In this document: in pieces, positions 9,118 through 21,349 of the stretch
Layout of the letters: each line of letters starts with the position of its first letter
Numbering within the stretch: the first letter of the stretch is position 1
Assembly (NCBI GenBank): GCA_013176395.1
Contig: JABMLP010000001.1
Location: 1,860,001 to 1,924,000 of the forward strand
Direction of reading: 5' to 3'
DNA length: 64,000 nt
DNA from: Venturia oleaginea
Lineage: Eukaryota; Ascomycota; Dothideomycetes; Venturiales; Venturiaceae
The notes under the pieces: generated by a model
What the model saw: only the letters and a program-made list of their open reading frames with translations
Database searches by the model: none
What the model was told of the DNA's origin: nothing
Translations under genes and position numbers: made by a program

Positions 9118-11405
9118 TTAAGCGGAGTTCAAAGCTGTTACCGCCGTAATATCAGCCTCGTACGCAGCCTCCTTTTTTGCCCGCTTTGCCAGAATTTCGT
9201 TGAACTCGGTATCCTTGGCGGCCGTAGTCTCTTCGTCAGTCTCTTCAAATACGGCTTCATCCGACTCTGACGATGAGGACTCTGACGAGATCAAAACAGT
9301 GACGTCTACTCTCTGGAAGCGCTTTGCAGTGGTTTTGGACGGTAGTTTTTGAGTTCGAGTAGATCTATCGGCGGAAGTAGAACCCTGGCGTTTGGCATCC
9401 CTTCGAATTTGAGTTTTAACGTTATCCTTGCGATATATGTTGTGACGAGGCCGTCCAGGCTTGCGGCTAGCCTCATTTGGCAATGTTCTTTTATCAGGAA
9501 TGAGATTTTGAGTAGAACTGGGCGAAGAGAGGCTTCGTACATATCTCGCCAAGTCTGGCGCTCATATATAGACGAAAGGCCATTGTTGTAGACGAGAGAT
9601 ATATCGTACTTATCGTGTAGCATCGCTGCAAAGGCGTGAGCGCATGGTAACCGTAAATCTTGCCACTCTAGGCATGAACAGTGTTGGTCATAGACGTCTA
9701 CAACCCATCCTACAGCGCCGGGTGATTCACGAAGCCTCACGATCGCCACTCGCTCATTGGATGGGTAACAGAGCATCCGGCGGCCGATATTGAGCCTATC
9801 GGTTTGGTGTTGAGTGCCGAATTTTGTGAATCTTTGCCCATAGAACTCCTCCTTACCGTTATTGAACGACTTGCGCTCATAACAGGTATACATGTACTTG
9901 GCCCAGAGAGCCTCAAGCATATGTAGAGGGTTGAGCTTTCTTTCTTCACGAAATCGGCTGTTCATGGACTCTCCAATATTGGAAGTTGTATGACCATAGC
10001 GAAGATATTCAACCAAAGGCGCATAGGCAGAATGTGACGGCTTGCTAGGCTACTGGAACAACCACAGTGTTCAAGCACTTAACAAGTCGCCACAGTACAC
10101 GAGCCACAGCAAGACCTATAAGTAGGCCTTGCCCCCAGCCCCTATTTATATAGCTACCTGTAGTTCACTATCACATTTAGTCCATACCTGATTGCTGCTC
10201 ACGCCTTTCATTAGTTACTACTAGCCGTGAGACAGAACAATACCAACCTTTGTCGCCAATGCTGTCGATGTAGGTAACTGCCGCAGGGTTGAGAGCACGA
10301 ATCTGATCAATGAATTGAGCGTGTTCACTGACTGAACAAGCCTGCATCGCCTGGCGAAAGAGAGCCTCAATAGGCTTGCCGAAACTACTTGACACGTTCT
10401 CTGCAAGATGCTGTGTACAATAGTAGTGAAAAGCATACGATTCTGGGAAGAATTTGTTGATCGCAGGGTCGAGGCATTTGCCTCTATCATAGATAATAGC
10501 AATGCGAATGTCATATTCAGCTTCTTGAGCCTCAATTGTGGTGTATGGCTTTAAAAGGCGTGGCTGAAGAAGCTCAAAGAACCAACACCACTACTCCTTT
10601 GACTCTGTTGAAACGAGGGCTCAACCAAGGATAAGCACGTTCTCATTAGGGTCAATAGATGAGGCAATGAGCAAGATGACACCAAAGGTAGATGAGCAAT
10701 GCGCACCGTCAAGGACGAGAAATTTGCGACCGAAATGCCAAGCAAGAACCGAGGCCGTTAGTAAGACTGCCGCGGCGAGGAAGACATTGTTCTTAGCCGT
10801 TGCAAGACGAATATATGCGCCATTGTATGTACCATCTTCGTATATTGCGTCAATTGTGTCCTGGGTAATGCGTCTGCCTTCGAGTAGATTTCCTTGTTGC
10901 GTGATAAAGGCCAGCATCGGTCCAATAAGCTGAAACTGCTCCTCCGCATCGCCACCTAGGTTAAGAAGAACCCGTTTGATCGTACGATGGGCTTGAGTAT
11001 ATGATAGCTTAATACCAGTATTGAGACAAGTATTACTGCGTATTGTTCGAGGAGCGATTTGGCGGTCGTTGGCAATAATGTCAAGATTATGCCGTGCTTG
11101 GTATTTAATGCTTCGTGGAATCACTCAATCTAGGTGATCTGAGGCCTGGCAAGTATGGGGCCTAAGGATGCGGAGTTTAGGTAACGGCTCGTTGGCGTAG
11201 TAGGCAACGCGCACCTTACAATGTTAGTGAATTCGAAGAGGGAGAGACTGAATACTGCCTGGAAGGTACACTTTAGAGACGTTCGTTTGCGGCATTTAGC
11301 TGCCCAGAAGCGATCAGTGCCATTCTTGACTTTGAAGGATTCGTGCGCATCACCGACAACATCGGTAATAACATCTGCCCCGGCCTTGAGCGATTCAAAC
11401 TCCAT
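9118..11405 (-). pseudogene. Mutator-like (MULE) transposase, multiply frameshifted
   Basis: Fragments in three frames line up in the order expected for a MULE transposase. The first (11405-11130) is the N-terminal DNA-binding part. The next (11124-10621) leads into the DDE core, with LVLDGAHCSSTFGVILL holding the first Asp. A middle part near 10480 contains IYDRGKCLDPAI (second Asp). The following part (10016-9560) has YGHTTSNIGESMNSRFREE and the SWIM zinc finger CSCLEWQDLRLPCAHA. A basic and acidic tail (9552-9118, KPGRPRHNIYRK..SSESSSSESDE) closes it. Stops and frame changes separate nearly every block, and 10017-10176 does not fit the protein. I could not identify terminal inverted repeats or a 9-11 bp target duplication, so the element borders are unknown. 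It lies 180 bp from the pogo element. Confidence 0.88.
10017..10176. other. Foreign insertion inside the MULE pseudogene
   Basis: About 150 bp interrupt the MULE coding similarity, between the segment ending KGWYCSVSRLVVTNERR and the one resuming SAYAPLVEYLRYGHTTSN. On the minus strand the insert contains TATATAAATAGGGG, a TATA-like promoter sequence, and is bounded by TGTGA..TCACA. That resembles a small LTR. A matching target duplication was not found, so this is suggestive only. Confidence 0.35.
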
Positions 11406-11694
11406 TCAAATTGTAAGGGTAGGGTAGAGGTGCCTGTTGGCAGGCGGCATTACATAAGGCTGGATTGAGAGCGAAGTATTAAGTAACAGCGACGACGACT
11501 TAGTAGTGCTGAAGGTTAGTTGATGTTGTCACAAAAGGTGTACTTAGTTGACCAATCAGAGAGATGTATGCGTACGGCAAATTATTATTCCGAGATGTAT
11601 GTGATTGTCGGCTGACAGTACTTACCCGATAAACTTTCAGAGCGAAGGACCTATATTCTCATCAGTACGACACGACCTTGACAATGAAAAAGAG

Positions 11695-11950
11695 TACCGC
11701 CTTAATTTGTTGAATTGGCTAATGCCTCGCACTCGGAGAAGCTTCGTATTCGTATATTGGTAAGGTATACTGGGACAATAGGCGAATCAGACCTGGGCGA
11801 TTAAGAGAATCTAATCTATGCGAAGCTATGGATCAATTCTCTACTTTTACATATTTCTGGACTCTCTCATTTGCTCACGATCCCAGACTCTGCGACTATG
11901 ATATCTATCAGAGTATGAGGCACTAGTCAGTTCAACAAATTAAGGCAGTA
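11695..11950. mobile_element. MITE, 252 bp with ~45-bp terminal inverted repeats and TA duplications
   Basis: The left end (from 11697: CCGCCTTAATTTGTTGAATT) and the right end (AGTTCAACAAATTAAGGCAG ending 11948) are inverted repeats extending about 45 bp. TA lies at both outer borders (11695-11696, 11949-11950). Every mismatch I see between the arms is a transition (C/T or G/A). No open frame of substance lies inside. TA duplication suggests mobilisation by a Tc1/mariner or pogo transposase, but the ends differ from the neighbouring pogo element, so that copy is not its parent. Confidence 0.8.
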
Positions 11951-13533
11951 CGTCTCTTCGTACTGCAAAAGATTGTAGCAGAACAAACGAATCCTTGCCA
12001 TGATCGCGTATACATTAATGCCATGCAATACACTTCAATATCTACTACCAGTAGCTTCTTAAGGGTCCACGCTTATCATACGTGTAGGGCTCACGGCAGG
12101 CTCGGGGTCCCTGGAAGAGGCTCTTCCCTCATATTGGTCCCTGAAGATTACTTTAGACTTCCTGATTCGTACTATGGAGCTCATCCAATGCAAGTGCTCT
12201 ACAATTGAAAAGTATGCACAAATTCTCTGCTAAGTGCTTTTCCGAATGTCTGCAAGATGCTGAATGGTAAGCGAGACTTGCATAGCTACCCTTACCATTC
12301 CTTGTAGGAGGACTTCTAGCACATATCCACCCACCTGAAGACCACTCATATACAGATCTGTACGGTTCGTGCTCTGATGATCAGATATGGAGTACTATCG
12401 CCAGTGGGGACACCAATCTATCTCGTGTCAAAGCCGTGCATGTGTCAAGGGATTTCAGATGTAGCAATCAACATGACGAGTAGGTGGCCAAGAAGGGGTG
12501 GATATAATTCCATGGAAAGCATGCTCAGGGCTAATTGACAGATTGCGAGCCAAGATCTGGGGAAGTCTGTTGTGTAGGATCACTGACGCGAGATGGGACC
12601 ACCTCTACGTGACCTCCCATGCAACGACGGCTCGAAACAAGGGGTGATGGCCTTCACACAATGCATGAACTCGCTTTTCAAAGAATCGTGTGTCAACTGA
12701 TTGATGCGAGTTCATCTTCTACCACATCGTATGAAGACATTCCAAAAGGCAGCTGGTAAGATACAAGGTGAGGTCTTTCTAAAGGGCCGCCTCAGAGGTG
12801 TCACCATATTGAAGAGTTGCAAAATGCAAGGGACTTCCTTTCTTCATCTCCTCTGAAGTCTGGGGCAGTAAGGCAGGGCCCGCCTGCAGGCCGTGTGCTG
12901 GAAGACAGATAGATTGGGAAGTCAGTGCTATCACATTGGTCATTGTACTACAAAGTACACGGCCAGAACAGGGCGCATGGATGTATTGGGAAAGCTTCTC
13001 GAAGGAGTCGAAGGACTTGACCTGGACAACAAGGGGAAAGACATGTGCTGAAGCGCAACTCATATATATCGGACTCCCTAGAGCGCATTTGTTTCAAGCC
13101 GAGGCAGCCCAGACATGTCGTGACCAATCGCCTGTCGTGGTGTGCATGGCCATGCATGGCGCCTTGCGGTGGAGTCCGTGGAGACCTGGGGAATAGGTTG
13201 CTGGGATGGAGTCCAGCTCTCAGCGGCAGTAGTTGTAGAAACAAGTGAAGGCCTTGCTGTAGAGACCGTTTTACTCCCGTCCACAGTCCACAGTCCACAG
13301 TCCACAGGCGATCCTCGTGCGCGAAATAATCATCCACTCTACGTCCTGTACCATCCCTGATAGAGTCTGGGGAACAGGCTAGAGAGTGCATTTGATCTCT
13401 TCACCCCACCAGGCCCCAGCCAGTTGTCTTGCCTCGAATGCACTAGAGACAATCTTCCGCCTTTTTGCTTTTCGCAGCACCCATACTCACTGCTGTCCAT
13501 CTCTCCTCCCGCAGTTGTATTGTGAAGGCGAAC
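11951..13533. other. Intergenic / long upstream region of the Zn2Cys6 gene
   Basis: No supported gene in about 1.6 kb. Just outside the MITE a short perfect hairpin (GCAGTACG..CGTACTGC, 11945-11966) straddles its right border. At 13280-13307 the heptamer TCCACAG is repeated four times. The last 150 bp before the ATG are pyrimidine-rich, as in fungal leaders. Confidence 0.5.
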
Positions 13534-16477
13534 ATGGCTACGACGAGTGCCTTCATGGTGAATCCACCACAGATTGAATCGCCAGGCGACAAGACTACGC
13601 CTGCGTCCGCATCACAACAACCAGGTCATGCCAGTTTCCGCCGCCAGAGAGCCAGTCGAGCATGCGAGGTACGCCCAACTTCTATCCACCGCCTCGGCAC
13701 CGAGGTGTTGCAGAACGAAGAATACTAACCACGACTTTCTGGTCCACAGACCTGCCATGCACGTAAAGTCCGCTGCGATGCTGCCAGCTTAGGCGGTACG
13801 TTACTCCAAGGTCTCTGCATCGCGACCGCCCCCGCCGCGCTCCGATCAACTGCACCATCTTCCAATCTAACATAGCAACTGCAGTACCCTGCACCAATTG
13901 CACAGCCTTCGGAATCGAATGCAGGATTCCAACACCGAAACGCAAGAAGACCGCCTCTGGCAAGAGAGAGGGCGAGTCGTAAGTTCGCTGCAACATCTAT
14001 CTCCGCAGACGCTGACATTACGTACAGCTACAGCGATGGCGAACACCAAAACTCAATGTCACCTGGGGCCACCGCATCACCGGCTGATGATGCTATGGCG
14101 AATCGTCCAGCTATGTTACAGGCCTTAGATGGCACTCCGTCGACCACCGTGTCCGAAGCATACGCTGCCCAACAACAAACCCACAATGGCACCTATGTGC
14201 AATTCATGAAGCCTAAATTCGCGCGCGCACCAATCAAAGAGGCTGGACGGGTGGCATACTTGGGAGAGTCGTCGAATTTGTCCATACTCGTCCACGACCG
14301 CTATGGAACGACCGACGTTGTGCACTACCCGCTACCGGACAATGTGCGAGGCGCAAAGGCGAGAGCAAATGACTTGGACAACATGGAGATCGAAATTTTG
14401 CACCAACGCGGCGCTTTCTTGCTGCCTCCAAGAGCGTTGTGCGACGAACTGGTCGAAGCCTTCTTCAAGTGGGTAGCGCCCGTAGTGCCAGTCATTAACA
14501 GAAGTCGATTCATGAGACAGTACCGAGATCCCAAAAATCCGCCGTCGCTGCTGCTGTTACAGGCCATTCTCCTGGCAGGATCGCGAGTGTGCACGAATCC
14601 ACAGCTCATGGATTCAAGTGGGTCGACTACACCAGCAGCTATGACATTCTACAAGCGAGCTAAGGCTCTCTACGATGCGAACTACGAGGATGACAGAGTG
14701 ACGATTGTTCAGGCATTGACCCTGATGGGATGGTATTGGGAGGGCCCGGAAGATGTGACTAAAAATGTCTTCTACTGGAGCAGAGTTGCGGTAGCAGTAG
14801 CTCAAGGCTCCGGCATGCATCGCAGCGTCGAAGGATCACAGCTCAGTCGATCCGACAAACGACTATGGAAACGTATTTGGTGGACTCTGTACTCCCGAGA
14901 TCGCTCTGTGGCTGTTGCTTTGGGACGACCTGTGGCCATCAATCCCGAGGACTCTGACGTTGAAATGATTTGTGAAGATGACTTCCTCGAGGACGACCCC
15001 GACCGGCCTGCCGAATTTCATCCAGAACCTGTTCATGTTCAGTTCTTTATCAATTACGTCAAGCTCTGCGAGATCATGGGCATTGTGCTGTCACAACAGT
15101 ATTCAGTGGCGTCGAAGTTCAAGCGAACAAAGGCAATGGATCTCACCCACAGCGACATGGCGTTGGCAGATTGGCTGCAGCACTGTCCGAAAGAGGTGCA
15201 ATACGACAAAAACAACCATCACTTCTGGGCTGCTCTCCTTCACTCCAACTACTATACCACGCTGTGTCTCCTCCATCGCGCTCACATGCCACCAGCTGGC
15301 TCACCAAAGGCTAACTCCCTCGGATACCAGGAAGAGATGGCATATCCTTCACGAAACATCGCCTATCAAGCTGCGGGCATGATCACTTCGATTATTGAGA
15401 ATCTTCAAATTCACAACGAGATTCGCTACACGCCGGCTTTCATCGTCTATTCTCTTTTCTCTGCATTAATTATGCATGTCTACCAAATGCGCTCGTCTAA
15501 CAAGCAAATCGTAGCGGCCACAGAAGCGCGACTTCAAATATGTATGAACGCTTTGAAAGAGGTCTCAAAAGTCTGGCTGGTGGCAAAGATGGTACATACA
15601 CTTTTTGAGTCCATATTGGGCAACAAACTGCTGGAGGAGAGACTACAAAAGGCTGCAGGCAAGCGTCATCGCAAAGCTGCTCACGCATCAAAACCAAAAC
15701 GGGAAGAAGGCACAAAGCGCAAGTTCGATGATCTGGAATCCATGGCATTCTCCAATGGACCGCCTGCTCCACAAGTTTCCTACGAGCGGTCACGCCCTCA
15801 AACCCCGGCGCTGACTCCCTCCCGTGAAGTCCCCCCGCAGTCAAACGGTATGCCACAAATGACTGCCGCCTCACCGCATATGGCTCGACAGTCAAGCGAC
15901 ACGTTCATGGGCGGTGCCTCATCTCGCGGCAACACACGACCGACAACCCCCTTCAACCCTTCTTTCTCATTTCCCGGCACTCCACCAGAACTCTTCCTGG
16001 TCACGCGGAACTCGCCCAATATCTCCCAAGATCTTTGGCAGAATTTTCAGCCCGACCAGCTCTTCCCCGCAGACACCAACCTTGGATTTCCGCAGATGGT
16101 GTCTCCCGATCAACAACAGTCCCTGGTTGATCCGCAGTTGTCCAGGGGGAACGCGCAGCAGCCAATGGGAAATGGCATGAATCATATGCCAAATGGTCAT
16201 CAAATGTCAGGGAACGGAATGCCTCCCCTACTGAGTTCGCATAACAGAGACCCTAATGCGTGGTCGGGAATGGATCCAATGGGCCAGCAGACCACTGCTG
16301 GCGACGATACTTGGAGCAATAGTAGCAAGGGCCAGGGTCCTATCGTTCCCACAACTCTGAATGTGGAAGACTGGTAAGTTTGGCAGTGCTCTTGCAAGTT
16401 CTTACGCAACTAACACGATACGTAGGTTCCATTTTTTCGGTATTCATGGAGACACAAACGCCTTGAATAGTTTCTAG
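13534..16477 (+). CDS. Zn2Cys6 transcription factor, FarA / cutinase transcription factor 1-beta type
   Basis: Five exons: 13534-13668, 13750-13795, 13885-13978, 14028-16373 and 16426-16477, coding about 890 residues. The first three exons assemble the zinc cluster RACETCHARKVRCDAASLG..PCTNCTAFGIEC (residues about 44-73, six cysteines), followed by the basic stretch PTPKRKK. The large exon holds the fungal middle homology region (FFKWVAPVVPVINRSRF, then RLWKRIWWTLYSRDRSVAVALGRP). The tail is low-complexity and the last short exon adds WFHFFGIHGD. Family knowledge: members bind CCTCGG-type elements and activate fatty-acid utilisation, peroxisomal and cutinase genes. The C-terminal WFxFFG ending, reached only by splicing at 16374-16425, supports that last intron. 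Nuclear location follows from the class. Which FarA/FarB paralogue this is remains open. Confidence 0.88.
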
Positions 16478-19456
16478 TTCTGAGATATCGTAGCCTGGTC
16501 ACCAAATTGACAAATCTCACACAAAAAAGTTCTTGCGTTGTGGCATGCCACTGATTCTACCTTCCGATCACATCACTTTGATGGGCGTTCTAGTACGGCA
16601 TTGATTTACGATCGCATTCATCTACTGCGGGCCTGTGTTTTCTGCCGCGTTGCGTGTGGGTATGACTGGATGCAGGCATAGATGGTCAGCTTATTTGTTT
16701 GCGGACTTTCAACGGCAGTTGTCTTCGTGTGTTGATACCAATATCTTCACTTCTCATACATGGTCGGGGAGGGGTGGTCTTTACTCATTGTGGTGCGACT
16801 GTGTGGATCTTTCCATGTCTCGTGGACGAATTATGATGCGGCTGGGACCAGATCTGTAGCAAGCAGACATGAGATGGACAGCATTCTCGAGGACATATAG
16901 TAGACTGAGAATAATAGTAATCTATTTGTTGCTCATTTTGAAGGTTGATTTAGTACATTAGACCCTGTTGTAGTTGTGGTGGTGGCTATCTTCACCACGG
17001 CGAGTGCCGATGTCTGTCCCGGATTGTGGAGGCGAGATAGAGAGCATTGAAATTACGCATGTATTCCTTACACTTTCCACTTATCGGGTCTGATTGAAGT
17101 AAGGATCTTCACCTGGCAAACAATTACAAACTCGACAATGTTGGGTCGTCGACCACACGGCTCCAATTTTTCCTCTTTGTATTGTAAGCATGGTGCTGGA
17201 CATTCCATCAAATTCTTCGACAATAGAGTATTATTGCACCTACATGATAAGTTGTGCCAAGCGTTTATCAAGATATCCGATATCTTAATATCTTGGCGTC
17301 TTGGGTCCCAGTCTTCGTGATTTCCACAACGAGCCACAATCCACATTGGCGATCCTAGTCAGTACCATGTGGCATCACTGTCTTTGCTCGTAATATATTT
17401 CCATGGCTGGGGTAATTTATTTGGGACGAGGGATCTGATAGGGACATTTGTACCCGCAAGGAGTGGGAGGGACTCCTGATCCATGCGGGTCCCGCTGCCT
17501 AGGGTACTTCTAAGGGTCTGTCAGTGTCCGGTTGTGTGTGTGATTTAGGCGATCGAGTTATTCGACAATCTAATGGAGGGGATATTTGGAAAGGGGGTGA
17601 AGAATTGGATGCTCCCTCCCTTCTGGACTTTATTCTTTTGATTCTAGACCATGTTTGCGAGATATCATGCCAGGCAGTTTACAGAAATAGAATCACCACC
17701 TCCGTCTGCCTCGTCCACGAGGCTCGATTCCATACCCACCTCCATCGTCGTTGAGAAACCTACTCGATAATAATGCAGTTATGACGGGTACGTACGGGCG
17801 AGCAAATAAAGAATGACCACGTCACCATGCCACGCTTATGTGATTCCCCTTTAAGAATTGTTGTCTCGCTTGATCGGTCCCGCTCGTACGCCGGTCGCAG
17901 TGGCGTTTAAGCCTCAGCACACCAGCTTTTTTTGTATTGACTGAAGCGACATATTGCCATGGCCAGAAAGACGTTGGCACTTGGCAAGAATGCGCAATAA
18001 ATCTTTGGCTTTGACGTAGGCGTAGATCTTATCCATGCTTGGGCAGAATACTGTCCGGTCCGTGTGGAGGCTTAACTTCTGAGTTTATTTAGGTGAGAGT
18101 ACGATAAATTCGTAGGCGGTTTCAGATCTACAAGCACAGGATCTTCTCGACTTTGAGTGGAATACTATAGCCTTCGTTCTTTTGGCAACAGCGTATTCGA
18201 TGGAATATAAACCACGGCATTCGTACAAAGCTGACGACACGACGAGAATGGAGGAGAGCCGAAGATACCTGGGGCTATTTATACTTGGATACTTATCTGC
18301 CTACAAGTCTTACCTTGCGCTTCCAGAAAATGCTTAAATAAGTTTCTGAGGCTCTCCATCGTGTAACGAAGGAGCTAGAAGTTATATTCTATTACCAAGA
18401 ATCCCTGTTATACTCTTCGTTCCAGATCAAGATTTATACCCATTACTCAACTGGGCCCAAATCATCATCCAATACAGACACATCACCCGAACAGCCCATA
18501 ATCTCCTATCCCTTAGATGGTCTGATTTTTTGTTTCAGTTGAGCGTTGCATGAGTGGGACCACTCATGTAAATCCCATACAAAACACAGCCGTGCTGCTC
18601 GTGAAGCGCGTCTATTGCGCTCAACTGCAGATCGGATTCCGCAGAGACCGCGCCCGAAAACGACCTAAGAGATCAACACATCAACCTCACGCGTAATATC
18701 TCCCACCTTCGCTACTACCATCACAAGCATCAGGATCCAAATCAAAACCCCCATCAAGATGATCCGTAACGACAAAGTAGAAGTCATCATGCATTCGTAT
18801 TTCCATACCCTACAGTTACACTCTCAGATGACAGCTCGTACACCAGCGTGACCAGCAATGTACCCTCTCGTCGATCAAACAGCCGTCTATCCGAACACCC
18901 ACCGGGAAAGTGAAACATCAAATCGCATCACTGTACAGGAAAATCTGGGGAAAGCAAGGTCTATCTATATACATGGATGGCCAATGATTGCAACGTTGGG
19001 CTTCATGTATTCCTATCCGCATCGACGTTCTCTCCTTGGAGTGATATATTGCGACACTCTAAACTCGATGCATTCTGGTCTGACGGTAGTCCCGGTGCGG
19101 TATAACACTCAGCAATCTTCTCTTGGCTGAGAGGTGCGACGTTGATTCATGCCTGTCTGGGTTCCTGCCTTAAGATGTGGTTCTAATTTAAAAAATCGTA
19201 CGTGAAATACAATGTCGTTACACAGCAGCGCTGTCGACCTCCATTGGCTGTTCACAAGCTGGAAGCACAGAAAATACAGCACCCCCTCTGATTCTACAAG
19301 AGCTCGGGTGTGCAAGCAGAGGAAGGCAGGCGTGAGCCCAATCTCCAAAACGCGATCTATACACAAACTCCCAACTCTATTTCAAAGGACCCAAACGCTC
19401 AAAATAATATACGACAATGAGGAAAGAAAATTCGTAATTCGATTGAGGTCAGTGGA
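16478..19456. other. 3-kb intergenic region, no gene recognised
   Basis: It begins with the 3' UTR of the Zn2Cys6 gene and ends with the 3' flank of the LysM-protein gene on the other strand. Several short open frames were examined; none has motifs, signal peptides or plausible exon partners. No tRNA-like arm or clear long repeat was seen. Confidence 0.5.
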
Positions 19457-21349
19457 TCAATCACCTTTCCCACTCTTGATTTCAGCTTCAGCCCGAGCCA
19501 GCTTGCGCCCTCTAATGCCTTCCACCGCCGAGCCCCCTGTAGCATTGCTACTGCTCCCGTTAGGTCCTCGACCGATCTCAATACCACGATGTTCGTCAAT
19601 TTCACCGTCGCCTATTTCGAAAGCATCAGTAAGTTCGATTAAGTCGGTGATCCCACTGCCTGCACCCATACCGTGCACACCGGCACCTTTAGACCCCGCA
19701 GTCGCGTTCGCCGTTCCCAAAGCGTTCGCAGTCCGCTTCGCCGTCTTTCTAACCCAGCGTTCCACGGCTCCAGACATCTCCTGAATATCCATTCCATTCC
19801 CTGATGGTGAGCTTGAAGAAGCGGAAGCAATTTCCGAATTTGGGAAGGAGATTAGATCTTCCTCCAAACCAAGACCAGGATTCCAAGGCGTAAAAACAGT
19901 TTGATTTGGCGGAGGAGCGACGCTGGGTAAGTGTGGTCCAAGTAGTTTGTTCAATTTGTCTTCACCGGGTCCTGGTTGTCGAACGTTGTGACCGAGAGTT
20001 CCCACGCCACCAGGGCCATGGAGAAACGACATTGCCGAAAATGCGGCATTGGAGGAAGAGCGATTGCGTGACACGCCAGGTCGCAATGCGGCATAAGCTT
20101 CTGACTGGGCAGAGCCAGGTGAGGATGGAATGCGCGGAAGATCAAAGGATGCAGTAGGTGTGAGTCGAGGTGTTTCAATATCAGAGAACGTAACAGATTT
20201 CCGCCGAGCGCGAGGAAAATATCCGAGATGCCGTCGTGGAAGTCTAGCAATCTCAGTGGGCTCTTTCTCGTTAGGCAACATGACCCACGAATTGTGTTTC
20301 CATGGCTGTTTTGCATCGGTGATTGTGGAAGCTACGGAGGATAGAGGACGAGTTTCAGGTGAAGGTTGAGTGGTTGGCGGACTTTCTTGTTGATGCCATC
20401 CATCTGTAGACGCACTCGGACTCTCATGCATGCTGAGGATCTCGTCCATAAGCCGGTCTTCCTCAATAACTTCTGTATGTGGTCCATCTACTGGACGTCC
20501 TTTCACGCCACATAAATCTACAGGTAGAAGTATTGTCTTTCGAGCTTGTACCGGGTCGTTTGGCCACATTCGATTCGCTTTACGGATCACCGCCGGTTGA
20601 CAGCTGTATTTAATTGTGATACCTACGAAAGTGTCATTGGCCTTGACCTGGTGTAGATACACCAGAGCATCACGGTCGTCCTGGTCGCTAGGCTGAACAG
20701 ACCCTGTAGTGAAATCATCTGAAGTCCTTCTCTTATGTCTACCCATTGAATCGGTCAAGGAATCTCCATTGCCCCCGAGGAGATCCTTCCTCTTGGCAGC
20801 TCTGACGAGTGTCTCCCTATCCTGTGTGGACCCGGTACCGATATCACGGCTGGCACTGGCAGGTGGTCCCCATTCCTGCGGCGTGATATTTCTTTTTCTT
20901 TGCGGTGAAGCCTCAAACAGAAGTTTCCGAGTTGTCGATGCTGCACGACTATTGGGCGCACTCGCATTTCCAATTATACTCGAGGCCAGCCCCTGTAGAC
21001 CTGACCACGAATTCCCCCAAAAGCCTGATAATGAGGTTGAGGAGGCCGCTCCTCTTTCTCTTCCAGGACTGCTATTCAGAAACGGCTGTGATCGAGGAAT
21101 ATCTCGCATATAGGTCCGCGAAGAAGGACCGGCCGGATTTGGAGATCGCTGACGAGAGCCAGGCGGCGACCCACGGGGGGAGGCTAGACGTGTGCCTGGG
21201 GCGCTGTGGAAGGGAGAGTCGCCATTGTCGTCCAAGCCAGATATCAGCCTCCGCTGTCTCGGGCGGAGAGCAATGGGTTGGGCAGGAGTAGAGCTCGTTC
21301 GCGAACTAGGTTGGGAGTCTGATGTGTGGGCAATGGTGGGGTGGTTCAT
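19457..21349 (-). CDS. Intracellular LysM-domain protein
   Basis: Single exon of 630 codons from the ATG at 21349; in-frame codons upstream lack an ATG. The N-terminal 200 residues are Ser/Pro/Arg-rich and disordered-looking (SPRGSPPGSRQRSP). A LysM domain occupies about residues 225-280 (VYLHQVKANDTFVGITIKYS, then VIRKANRMWPND and ILLPV), with the expected Gly-Ile-Thr-Ile-Lys-Tyr and Asn/Pro positions. The rest is low-complexity, with a conserved-looking C-terminal part (VERWVRKTAKRTANALG). There is no signal peptide or membrane segment, so unlike secreted LysM effectors it should act inside the cell. Such single-LysM cytosolic proteins are widespread in ascomycetes with unknown role. The domain call is firm; function is not known. 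Confidence 0.82.
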   Translation of the reverse strand: MNHPTIAHTSDSQPSSRTSSTPAQPIALRPRQRRLISGLDDNGDSPFHSAPGTRLASPRGSPPGSRQRSPNPAGPSSRTYMRDIPRSQPFLNSSPGRERGAASSTSLSGFWGNSWSGLQGLASSIIGNASAPNSRAASTTRKLLFEASPQRKRNITPQEWGPPASASRDIGTGSTQDRETLVRAAKRKDLLGGNGDSLTDSMGRHKRRTSDDFTTGSVQPSDQDDRDALVYLHQVKANDTFVGITIKYSCQPAVIRKANRMWPNDPVQARKTILLPVDLCGVKGRPVDGPHTEVIEEDRLMDEILSMHESPSASTDGWHQQESPPTTQPSPETRPLSSVASTITDAKQPWKHNSWVMLPNEKEPTEIARLPRRHLGYFPRARRKSVTFSDIETPRLTPTASFDLPRIPSSPGSAQSEAYAALRPGVSRNRSSSNAAFSAMSFLHGPGGVGTLGHNVRQPGPGEDKLNKLLGPHLPSVAPPPNQTVFTPWNPGLGLEEDLISFPNSEIASASSSSPSGNGMDIQEMSGAVERWVRKTAKRTANALGTANATAGSKGAGVHGMGAGSGITDLIELTDAFEIGDGEIDEHRGIEIGRGPNGSSSNATGGSAVEGIRGRKLARAEAEIKSGKGD

